Origin: Thermoplasmata archaeon
GTDB taxonomy: Archaea > Thermoplasmatota > Thermoplasmata > RBG-16-68-12
Direction of reading: 5' to 3'
Assembly (NCBI GenBank): GCA_013329855.1
Contig: DUJI01000063.1
Span: forward strand, 1 to 7,719
DNA length: 7,719 nt
The position numbers were made by a program, and so were the translations under genes. Below the pieces are notes generated by a model. The model worked only from the letters and a program-made list of their open reading frames with translations. It was not told the DNA's origin and searched no databases. Below, in pieces: positions 1 to 5,517 of the stretch. Each line of letters opens with the position of its first letter. The stretch's first letter is position 1.

Positions 1-219
1 TGCACCGGCGAGACCTACAAGGCTGTCGTCAAGTTGACCTTCGCCAAGGGCGCCTCGCTCAAGGACCGCTCGGGCCTCTTCAACGCCAGCCTCGAGGGCA
101 ACGCCTTGCGCGCCATTGTCATCCACGAAGGGGACACCGTCCACGACGGGGCGCTGAAGGCCCTCATTAGGGAAGCGGTCGCCCTGAACGAGGCTGCTGC
201 GTCGAAGAAACGGAAGTAG
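1..219 (+). CDS. DUF1801 domain protein, 3' part only (5' end outside window)
   Basis: The first base of the window is already in frame, and 72 codons run to a TAG at 217-219. The C-terminal pattern is that of DUF1801 proteins: a KLTFAKGASL strand, then a GLFN turn, a strand containing RAIVIHEGD, and a last helix ALKALIREAVALN, followed by a lysine-rich tail. The family is small (often about 110-150 residues), so roughly half the protein is visible. Its biochemical role is not established; members have a compact alpha/beta fold and are common in bacteria and scattered in archaea, so acquisition by transfer is possible but not shown here. Codon use is GC-rich like the rest of the window. No neighbouring gene suggests a function. 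The family call is from pattern recognition of the C-terminal half only. Confidence 0.75.
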   Translation, partial: CTGETYKAVVKLTFAKGASLKDRSGLFNASLEGNALRAIVIHEGDTVHDGALKALIREAVALNEAAASKKRK

Positions 220-397
220 CCCCGCCGACCCGCGACGCGTGGCGCACCCGCAGAACTTCCGGTGAGGGCTGTGGAGACCCGGACTTTGTTCGCGACAGAA
301 AGAGGAATGGAGCCCGTCTTGCGGACTGCCATGGACAGACAAGGTGCAGCAGCGCCTCCGCGCATCGGCAGCTTGTGGCATGGAGGGGATAGGACTG

Positions 398-574
398 CTA
401 GGGCATCCCTCGGCTGCGTGGCGGGGAGGTACCGAGGCCGACCACTGCTGCAATGACGCCGATCCCAACGAGCGGTATTCCGAAGAGCGTAAACCCGGTC
501 TCCGCGGCCATGCCGACAGCCGGTGCGGACGTGGCCTCGAGAGCCGCGCCCGCGACAGCAGCAAGAACTCTCAA
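398..574 (-). CDS. Possible small membrane protein (58 aa), doubtful
   Basis: This is a TTG-started frame of 58 codons ending in TAG. It has a GGGGGAG ribosome-binding sequence (minus strand, 580-586) five bases before the TTG. The product is alanine-rich at the N-terminus (residues 3-24), then has one plausible membrane span at residues 27-48 (GFTLFGIPLVGIGVIAAVVG), and a short tail with PPRSRG that would be the positively charged side. Third-position GC is about 70%, lower than in the firm genes of the window, which argues against it or suggests a recently arrived or decaying gene. The frame stays open upstream of the TTG, so a longer form is possible. A TATA-like element on the minus strand lies at 741-752 and a T-rich patch at 650-656. 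I recognise no family. It could be chance translation. Confidence 0.25.
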   Translation of the reverse strand: MRVLAAVAGAALEATSAPAVGMAAETGFTLFGIPLVGIGVIAAVVGLGTSPPRSRGMP

Positions 575-740
575 GTGAGCTCCCCCGTGCGACGCTGAGA
601 TGGGCGGCGGGACATTTGCCAGTGCATCCTGACGCGGCTTGCTCGTAACTAAAAAAGAAGGGAGGGCTAGCCTTGTCAGAAGGGATGGGATGCACTCTAA
701 CGAACTAGCCCAAAATTCCCCCGAAATGTCATTGAAAAAC

Positions 741-752
741 GCGTATATAAGA
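741..752. promoter_or_regulatory. TATA-like box in AT-rich intergenic stretch
   Basis: The sequence GTATATAAG stands out in a GC-rich window. Read on the minus strand it is CTTATATAC preceded by an A-rich AAAAT, which resembles an archaeal BRE plus TATA box; it would start transcription near 717-720 toward the doubtful ORF at 398-574. Read on the plus strand it would start transcription near 773, antisense to the 3' end of the coiled-coil gene. The near-palindromic core does not decide the direction, and a spurious AT-rich terminator region is also possible. Confidence 0.35.
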
Positions 753-784
753 TTTTGTAAAGCCGTGTGCTAAACGAAGAACTA

Positions 785-1648
785 TCAGAGATAGCCGGAC
801 TTCTGGAGGGTCATCAAGTCTTCCGTGGAGAGCTTCTCCCCCTTCTTGAATCGCTCAAAAATGGCCTCCGCCTCCTTCTTGGCGTCCACGGCCTCCACGG
901 ACTCTCCCGCAGCGGCCCGGTTCTTGACCCAGATTCCGTGGATGATCTTGTCGTAGTCGTGGACCTGGCGGATGTGCTCGATGTGCTTGCGGTGCTCCTC
1001 GTCCGCGAGCATCTTCGTCTTGATGAACTCCTCCTGGGCCTGGTCCGCCATCCGCCGCGTCTCGTCGCTCTTCTCGTAGAGCGCGGTCATCTGGTCGTGC
1101 TCCGCCTGGGCCTGCTCCGCGAGCTCGGAGACCTGCTTGTGGGCCGCCTCGGCCTTGTCGCGGGCCGCCTTGAGCTCCTCGTTGAGCTTGCGGACGTCCT
1201 CGTTCTCCTCGAGGGATTTCTCGAGCTTCTTCAGCTCGGCCTGGATCCGCGCCATCTCCTCGATCAGGGCGCGCTCCTTCTCCACGGTGAGGACGGAGGT
1301 CATCTGGCGGAACTCGAGGGCCTTCAGGTCCCTCCGGAGCTTGCTGATGGGCACGGCGCCGCGCGGGAGCCGCTTCCGCTTCGCGTCGTTCACCGCCTCG
1401 AGGAGCTCGTTGACCTTCTTGTTCCAGGTGTCCCGCTCCTCCTTCGCGGTCCGGACCTGGGCGTTCAGCTCGTCCCGCTTGATCCGATGGCCCGTCGCCT
1501 CGTCGACCAGGGCCCGGACCTGCGCGTTGAGCTCGTCCCGCTTCGCCACCCACTCGCGGGTCTTGTCATTCAGTTCGTCCCGGCGGCGGCGATGGCGCTC
1601 GGCTTCCTGGTTTTCCTTCTCTCGTTTCACCTGGAGCTCATCCAGCAA
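785..1648 (-). CDS. COG1340-like archaeal coiled-coil protein
   Basis: The product is 287 residues, very charged, with no signal peptide or membrane segment. It is nearly all predicted coiled coil: a first coil at about residues 1-92, a proline-glycine hinge (LPRGAVP, 94-100), a second long coil at about 103-235, and a C-terminal segment (259-287) with AEAIFERFKKGEKLSTEDL, a conserved ending I associate with COG1340 proteins of archaea. Members are often mislabelled as phosphatases; nothing here resembles an active site. RDELN recurs at residues 23, 37 and 58, spaced 14 and 21, so it keeps heptad register. Function is unknown; a structural or scaffold role is inference. Start choice: a GAGAGGG sequence (1655-1661) lies 6 bases before the TTG at 1648 but directly abuts the in-frame TTG at 1654, so 1648 is preferred; the 1654 start would add two residues. 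It has its own TATA box and is divergent from the membrane-protein gene. Confidence 0.85.
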   Translation of the reverse strand: MLDELQVKREKENQEAERHRRRRDELNDKTREWVAKRDELNAQVRALVDEATGHRIKRDELNAQVRTAKEERDTWNKKVNELLEAVNDAKRKRLPRGAVPISKLRRDLKALEFRQMTSVLTVEKERALIEEMARIQAELKKLEKSLEENEDVRKLNEELKAARDKAEAAHKQVSELAEQAQAEHDQMTALYEKSDETRRMADQAQEEFIKTKMLADEEHRKHIEHIRQVHDYDKIIHGIWVKNRAAAGESVEAVDAKKEAEAIFERFKKGEKLSTEDLMTLQKSGYL

Positions 1649-1696
1649 GGACAACCCTCTCGCGCCGGGTGCCGGGGGTTTGGCAAAAATGGCCTT

Positions 1697-1707
1697 CTAA
1701 TATAAAG
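1697..1707 (-). promoter_or_regulatory. TATA box for the coiled-coil gene, possibly bidirectional
   Basis: Read on the minus strand the sequence is CTTTATATTAG, close to the archaeal TATA consensus. A start about 25 bases downstream would fall near 1675-1677, giving a leader of about 27 bases that contains the GAGAGGG ribosome-binding site at 1655-1661. The only other candidate AT-rich element in this 144-base divergent spacer is the weak GATAACAA at 1749-1756, so the same box may also serve the plus-strand membrane-protein gene with a longer leader. Confidence 0.6.
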
Positions 1708-1792
1708 CTTGCCGCACGAGCCGCCTCGGCTCCGACACGACGCCTCCCGATAACAAGGTCGCAAAGTCCATGAGCGCCGCGCCCGATGCAAT

Positions 1793-3217
1793 GTGGGCTC
1801 CATGCGGTTCCTCCTGACGCTCCTCACCCTGGGACTCCTGGTCCTCACCGGGCTGGCGGCGGTCCTCGTGCCGAGCGACCCCGGGTCCTTCCGCCTGGCG
1901 CGCAGCGCGCCTGCGGCAGGCATCGCGATCGCGGCGGACCAGGCGGTCGTGGGCCGCGGCGACCGGCTCAACTTCACGGTCTGGCTCAACGTCACGGGCA
2001 ACGGCCAGTTCCAGAAGACCTGGGTGAACCTGACGTTCGACACGGCGTCGGATCCGAGCCGGAACTCCCTGGCCCAGGGACCCTCGGGATGGATCCAGCC
2101 GGCGGGATGCGTGGTCCTCCTGGCCTCGGGGTGGTTCCTGGAGTGGGAATGCTCGGGTCTGCGCGCGGGGGACTACGCCTGGGTCGTGCCCGCCTACGTG
2201 ACCGCGAACGCCACCGTGGGCCGGTACCAGCGGGTCATGGCGAGCACGGCGTCGCAGACGGGATCGGGCACCATGAGCGGAAGCGCGAATGCGACCGTGT
2301 GGGTTGCGGGCGCGCGGGTCCGCATCATCGACATCGAGTCGTCGCCGACGGACTCGGCCCGGGGCGGGCAGATCGTCCAGTTCTGGGTCAACGCGACGAA
2401 CGAGGCCTCCGTCAACCCCTCGGAGGCGGCGAACGGGACGGGGACCGCGTTCAACGTGACCGTGACGATCCATCTGGACGCGGGGCTGCGGCCCGGGACG
2501 GGGCTCGTGAATCTGACCACGCGGTTCCCGAGTCTGCCGCCCACCGCGGAACTCAGCGTGAACCTGGAGACCATCGTGGCGGAGAACCAGAGCGCCGGAT
2601 CCGTGGTCGGCCTGAGCGTCCAACTGTCCTACCAAGATTTCAACGGACACGCGATCGGTCCCATCGAGGCGGGCTCCCCGCCCCTCTACGTGGTCCAGGC
2701 GAGCGTCCTCTCGACCCCGAACCTCGTGGCCGGAGCCGCCATCGGCCTGGGCGCCGTCGTGACCACCCTGGTCGTCCTCCTGTACGTCGGGCAGCGGAAG
2801 ATCCTGATCGGCGAGGCGTTCTTCATGACGAAGGGCGGGATCCTGATCCGCCACGTCAGCCGGACGCCCGAATTGAGGAAGGACGACGACATCGTGGCCT
2901 CCATGTTCGTGGCCATCCAGGAGTTCGTGCGGGACTCGTTCCGGCGGGAAGCGTCCCTGGACTCCGTGGCCTTCGGACGCCGGCATGCCGCGGTCGTCCG
3001 GGGGGAGCTCACGATCCTCGCCGCGGTGATCTCCCACGGGGACGTGGACTACGTGACCCCGGAGCTCCTCGCCGCGGTCCGTGCGATCGAGACGCGGTAC
3101 TGGGACGTCCTCGTGAACTGGGACGGGAACATGAACCGCCTCGTCGGCGTGGACGAGTTCCTCAACCGCCTCCTGCGGGGCGGGTTCCGGTCCCCCTGGA
3201 GGGTGCAGCTCGCATGA
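1793..3217 (+). CDS. Membrane-anchored sensor-like protein with cytoplasmic longin/roadblock-like domain
   Basis: The product is 474 residues from a GTG start (an ATG nine bases later, at 1802, gives an equally good signal peptide; neither has a clear ribosome-binding site). In order: a signal peptide or N-terminal anchor (about 4-26); an extracytoplasmic beta-rich region (about 43-305) looking like two Ig-like/DUF11-type sandwiches; one membrane helix (about 311-333); a basic stop-transfer QRK; and a cytoplasmic domain (about 338-463). Topology is supported by ten N-x-S/T sequons, all between residues 60 and 267, none in the cytoplasmic part. The only two cysteines, 106 and 120, could form a disulfide. 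The cytoplasmic part reads as two strands (AFFMTKGG, ILIRHVSR), a helix (IVASMFVAIQEFVRDSF), three strands (LDSVAFG, HAAVVRGE, LTILAAVIS) and a long helix ending in WDGNM, the ββαβββα order of longin and roadblock folds. I recognise this pattern from other archaeal membrane proteins without an assigned function. The downstream TPR and GTPase genes suggest signalling to the GTPase; that is inference. Confidence 0.7.
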   Translation: MGSMRFLLTLLTLGLLVLTGLAAVLVPSDPGSFRLARSAPAAGIAIAADQAVVGRGDRLNFTVWLNVTGNGQFQKTWVNLTFDTASDPSRNSLAQGPSGWIQPAGCVVLLASGWFLEWECSGLRAGDYAWVVPAYVTANATVGRYQRVMASTASQTGSGTMSGSANATVWVAGARVRIIDIESSPTDSARGGQIVQFWVNATNEASVNPSEAANGTGTAFNVTVTIHLDAGLRPGTGLVNLTTRFPSLPPTAELSVNLETIVAENQSAGSVVGLSVQLSYQDFNGHAIGPIEAGSPPLYVVQASVLSTPNLVAGAAIGLGAVVTTLVVLLYVGQRKILIGEAFFMTKGGILIRHVSRTPELRKDDDIVASMFVAIQEFVRDSFRREASLDSVAFGRRHAAVVRGELTILAAVISHGDVDYVTPELLAAVRAIETRYWDVLVNWDGNMNRLVGVDEFLNRLLRGGFRSPWRVQLA

Positions 3218-3266
3218 GGCCCGCGGCCGGGGTCCGCGCGGGGATTCCCGCCGGCATCCTTGTGCA

Positions 3267-3277
3267 ACCTTTAACTA
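3267..3277 (+). promoter_or_regulatory. Possible TATA box for the TPR-GTPase pair
   Basis: CCTTTAACTAG is the only AT-rich element in the 105-base gap between the membrane-protein gene and the TPR gene. A start about 25 bases downstream would lie near 3298, giving a leader of about 25 bases that includes the GGGAGGGG ribosome-binding site at 3305-3312. It suggests that the TPR-GTPase pair can be transcribed apart from the membrane-protein gene, though readthrough is equally possible. Confidence 0.45.
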
Positions 3278-3322
3278 GCGTTCCATGCCTATGCAATTCC
3301 ATCCGGGAGGGGACGGGACACC

Positions 3323-3625
3323 ATGCGCCCACACGATGACCGGGACCTCAAGGGGGCGCCTCCCTTGCGGCGGCCCGAGACCTCCGTCCTCGTGAAGGAG
3401 GCGCTCCGGAAGGACGCGAACGACGTGGATGCCCTCTTCGTCCTCGCCGCCCTCCGGGCCCAGGACGGACACCCCGATGAGGGCCTCACCATCCTGGACC
3501 GCGTGCTCGTCATCGACCCGGGCTACCCGGGCGCCTGGTTCTTCAAGGAGAAGCTGCACCGGATGCGGGGCGAGACGCGGCAGGCGGAGACCGCGCGGGA
3601 GCAGGGGGAGGCGACGGAGGCATGA
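3323..3625 (+). CDS. Small TPR-repeat protein
   Basis: The product is 100 residues, soluble, with no signal peptide. Residues 33-66 form one complete 34-residue tetratricopeptide unit: ALFVLAALRAQDG (helix A with the typical Leu/Ala/Gly spacing), then PDEGLTILDRVLVIDP (helix B and the closing Asp-Pro). Residues 18-32 look like helix B of a preceding unit, and 67-93 (AWFFKEKLHRMRGETRQAE) like the following unit. TPRs are protein-binding platforms, so an adaptor role is likely, with the co-translated GTPase the obvious partner (inference). A strong GGGAGGGG ribosome-binding site lies 10 bases before the ATG. The stop overlaps the GTPase start as ATGA, the usual sign of translational coupling. 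The first 17 residues are charged and probably disordered. Confidence 0.8.
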   Translation: MRPHDDRDLKGAPPLRRPETSVLVKEALRKDANDVDALFVLAALRAQDGHPDEGLTILDRVLVIDPGYPGAWFFKEKLHRMRGETRQAETAREQGEATEA

Positions 3626-4161
3626 CGGCCGCGGCCGAGCTGGTCAAGATGAAGATCTGCATGGCCGGCGAGGCCATGGTCGGCAAAACCTCCCTGATCC
3701 GCCGTTACGTGCTCGAGGAATACGAGGACCGCTACACGGCGACCCTGGGCACGAAGATCACGAAGAAGAGCCTGGGTGTGGCTCATCCCCAGGACGGCCA
3801 TCGGGTCGAGGTGAACCTGATCCTCTGGGACATCATGGGCACGCCGACCCTGCGGGACCTCCTCAAGGAGGCGTACTACCATGGAGCCCACGGCATCCTG
3901 GGCGTGGCGGACCTCACCCGGGAGGAGACGCTCCGCGAGCTCGACGCGTGGTCCCGCTCCATCCGAACCGTCGCGGGTTCCGTGCCCACGTACATGGTCG
4001 TGAACAAGGCGGACCTGGAGGGCGAGGCCCGGATGGACCGCGGGACGATCGACGCGTTCTGCCGCGACCGCGGCTATCCGTGGTCCTACACGAGCGCGAA
4101 GACCGGGGCCGGCGTGGAGGAGGCCTTCGAGGGCCTCGTGCGGCACGTCCTCTCCAGGTAG
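3622..4161 (+). CDS. Ras/Rab-like small GTPase
   Basis: The product is 179 residues, the usual size of a single-domain Ras-superfamily GTPase. All five G motifs are visible: G1 GEAMVGKTS (16-24), G2 threonine in TATLGT (39-44), G3 WDIMG (69-73), G4 NKAD (128-131) and G5 TSAK (157-160). It should bind and hydrolyse GTP as a molecular switch. Two departures matter. G3 reads DIMGT where Ras has DTAGQ, so the catalytic glutamine (Gln61 of Ras) is Thr74; and positions matching Ras Gly12/Gly13 are Ala18/Met19. Intrinsic hydrolysis may therefore be slow or need a partner. There is no C-terminal cysteine box or membrane helix, so any membrane recruitment must come from partners. The ATG overlaps the TPR stop by four bases (ATGA), and GGAGG precedes it. 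The gene ends 9 bases from the converging glyA stop. Archaeal Ras-like GTPases are widespread but mostly uncharacterised. Confidence 0.88.
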   Translation: MTAAAELVKMKICMAGEAMVGKTSLIRRYVLEEYEDRYTATLGTKITKKSLGVAHPQDGHRVEVNLILWDIMGTPTLRDLLKEAYYHGAHGILGVADLTREETLRELDAWSRSIRTVAGSVPTYMVVNKADLEGEARMDRGTIDAFCRDRGYPWSYTSAKTGAGVEEAFEGLVRHVLSR

Positions 4162-4170
4162 GCGCGGCGC

Positions 4171-5448
4171 TCAGACCATCTTCCAGCGCTTGTGGGCCTC
4201 CGCGTCGGGCGTGAAGCAGAAGTGGACCGTGTTGAAGTCCTTCCGCATCGCCGCGACGTCCTCGGCGACCTTCTCGGGCGCCTCCTTCTTCACGGCCACC
4301 CGGGCGAAGAGGCCCGCGACCTCGCGCATCTGGGGCTCCGTCATCCCGAGGCGCGTGAGCTCCTGGGTCCCGAGGCGGATCCCGGAGGGCTTCACGGGTG
4401 ACGTGTCCCACGGCAGGAGGTTCTTGTTGGAGATGATGTTCGCCTTCTCCAGGTCCTGAGCGACCTTGGCCCCGCCTCCCACCGCGGCCACGTCCAAGGC
4501 GAGCGCGTGGCTCTCCGTGAAGCCGGCCTTCTCCGCGAGGACCTGAATCCCGTTCTCGTGGAGTGCCTGGGCCAGGGCCTTCGAGTTGCGGACGACCTGG
4601 TCCGCGTAGGCGTGGCCGAACTCCAGGTACTCGGCCAAGGTCACGCCGAGCGCGGCCATCGCGTGCAGGTGGTGGTTCGACAGCACGCCCGGGAAGACGG
4701 CCCGCTGGAGCTTCTTGATCAACTTCTCGTCCTGGGAGTCCGAGAGCATGATCCCGTGCTGCGGCCCCGGGAGCGTCTTGTGGGTCGAGCCCGTGAGGAC
4801 GTCGGCTCCCTCGCGGAGCGGGTCCTGGAACTTCCCGCCCGCGATGAGGCCCATGACGTGCGCGCCGTCGTACCAGACGCGGCACTCGGCCTCCTGGAAC
4901 GCCTCCTGGAGGTCCTTGAGGGGCGTCGGGAAGAGGTACACGCTCTGGCCGAAGGCGGCGACCGTGGGCTTGACCAGCTTGATCAGCTTCGCGGTGCCGT
5001 CCACGTCGATGTTCATCCGCTCCACGTCGAAGGGATAGTTGATCGTGTTCACGCCGCGCATGCCCGCGGCCCCGAACTTCGCGGACGAGATGTGCGCGCC
5101 GTTCGCCAGGGCCACGGACGTCATGATGTCCCCGGGCTGCAGGAGGGCGAAGTAGACGGCCATGTTGGCCGTGGTGCCGCTGATGAGCCGCGGGTCCGCG
5201 TGGCGGCAGCGGAAGAGCTTCTTGGCCAGCTCGTTGACCCGGATCTCCACCTCGTCCGTGTAGAGGTTGCCCTGGTAGTATCGCTCGTGAGGCAGGCCCT
5301 CCGCGTAGCGGTCGCCGAAGTCGGACAGGAGGAGCTCGCGGGCCAGCGGCGAGATCACGTTCTCCGACGCGATCATCGGGAGGCACTTCGCGAACCAGGC
5401 GCTGTGCTTGTCGATCTGGTCGTAGATGAAGGCGACGTCCTCGTTCAT
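4171..5448 (-). CDS. glyA: Serine hydroxymethyltransferase
   Basis: This cytosolic PLP enzyme interconverts serine and glycine, passing the hydroxymethyl carbon to a pterin carrier (tetrahydrofolate or an archaeal analogue such as tetrahydromethanopterin; the sequence does not say which). From the chosen start it has 425 residues, the normal length. Visible landmarks are IASEN (26-30), ERYYQGN (55-61), the PLP-contacting DGAH (194-197, Asp194 and His197), the Schiff-base lysine 224 in GSTHKTLPGP, and the substrate-carboxylate arginine 358 in PSGIRLGT. No key residue is missing. The open frame extends to an ATG at 5499, but a TATA box (5481-5490) lies inside that extension and would start transcription near 5460, so the ATG at 5448 is used. 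It follows mat in the same direction with 69 bases between them. It converges with the GTPase gene. Confidence 0.95.
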   Translation of the reverse strand: MNEDVAFIYDQIDKHSAWFAKCLPMIASENVISPLARELLLSDFGDRYAEGLPHERYYQGNLYTDEVEIRVNELAKKLFRCRHADPRLISGTTANMAVYFALLQPGDIMTSVALANGAHISSAKFGAAGMRGVNTINYPFDVERMNIDVDGTAKLIKLVKPTVAAFGQSVYLFPTPLKDLQEAFQEAECRVWYDGAHVMGLIAGGKFQDPLREGADVLTGSTHKTLPGPQHGIMLSDSQDEKLIKKLQRAVFPGVLSNHHLHAMAALGVTLAEYLEFGHAYADQVVRNSKALAQALHENGIQVLAEKAGFTESHALALDVAAVGGGAKVAQDLEKANIISNKNLLPWDTSPVKPSGIRLGTQELTRLGMTEPQMREVAGLFARVAVKKEAPEKVAEDVAAMRKDFNTVHFCFTPDAEAHKRWKMV

Positions 5449-5480
5449 GGCCCCAACCCGGCTGGGAAGCGGGGGCTCGC

Positions 5481-5496
5481 GATATATAGCTTGGGC
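5481..5496 (-). promoter_or_regulatory. glyA promoter (BRE and TATA box)
   Basis: The minus strand reads CCCAAGCTATATATC, a purine-containing BRE-like stretch followed by a good TATA box. Transcription would begin about 25 bases downstream, near 5460, leaving a leader of about 12 bases before the ATG at 5448. This site excludes the longer start at 5499. It also means that glyA has its own promoter although mat lies just upstream in the same orientation. Confidence 0.75.
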
Positions 5497-5517
5497 CATG
5501 CTGCGGACGCGGCGCGC

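Larger units (their letters stand above)
220..784. other. Intergenic region with no convincing gene
   Basis: This 565-base stretch lies between the DUF1801 stop and the stop of the coiled-coil gene. Open frames exist on both strands, but only the small minus-strand ORF at 398-574 shows both an amino acid pattern (a membrane helix) and a ribosome-binding site. The right end (about 640-780) is clearly AT-richer than the window and holds a TATA-like box at 741-752, an A6 run at 651-656 and an A5 run at 735-739; read on the minus strand these are T-runs downstream of the coiled-coil gene and could end its transcript. I see no tRNA, no recognisable structured RNA and no repeat array. Confidence 0.6.

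Noticed and set aside
383..410. Imperfect hairpin GAGGGGAT/ATCCCTC as a structured RNA
   Set aside because: It needs a bulge, is isolated, and no wider structure or known RNA motif surrounds it.
262..598. Two short plus-strand frames (262-456 and 344-598)
   Set aside because: They overlap each other in different frames, lack ribosome-binding sites and show no recognisable pattern.
15..695. 226-codon minus-strand frame across the DUF1801 end and the intergenic region
   Set aside because: It overlaps the DUF1801 coding sequence antisense, has Cys/Arg/Ser-rich sequence without a domain, and no supporting start signal.
767..1705. 312-codon plus-strand frame and others opposite the coiled-coil gene
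   Set aside because: The Leu/Val/Arg-rich product mirrors the Glu/Lys/Arg-rich coiled coil on the other strand; the minus-strand frame has the family-specific C-terminus, a TATA box and a ribosome-binding site.
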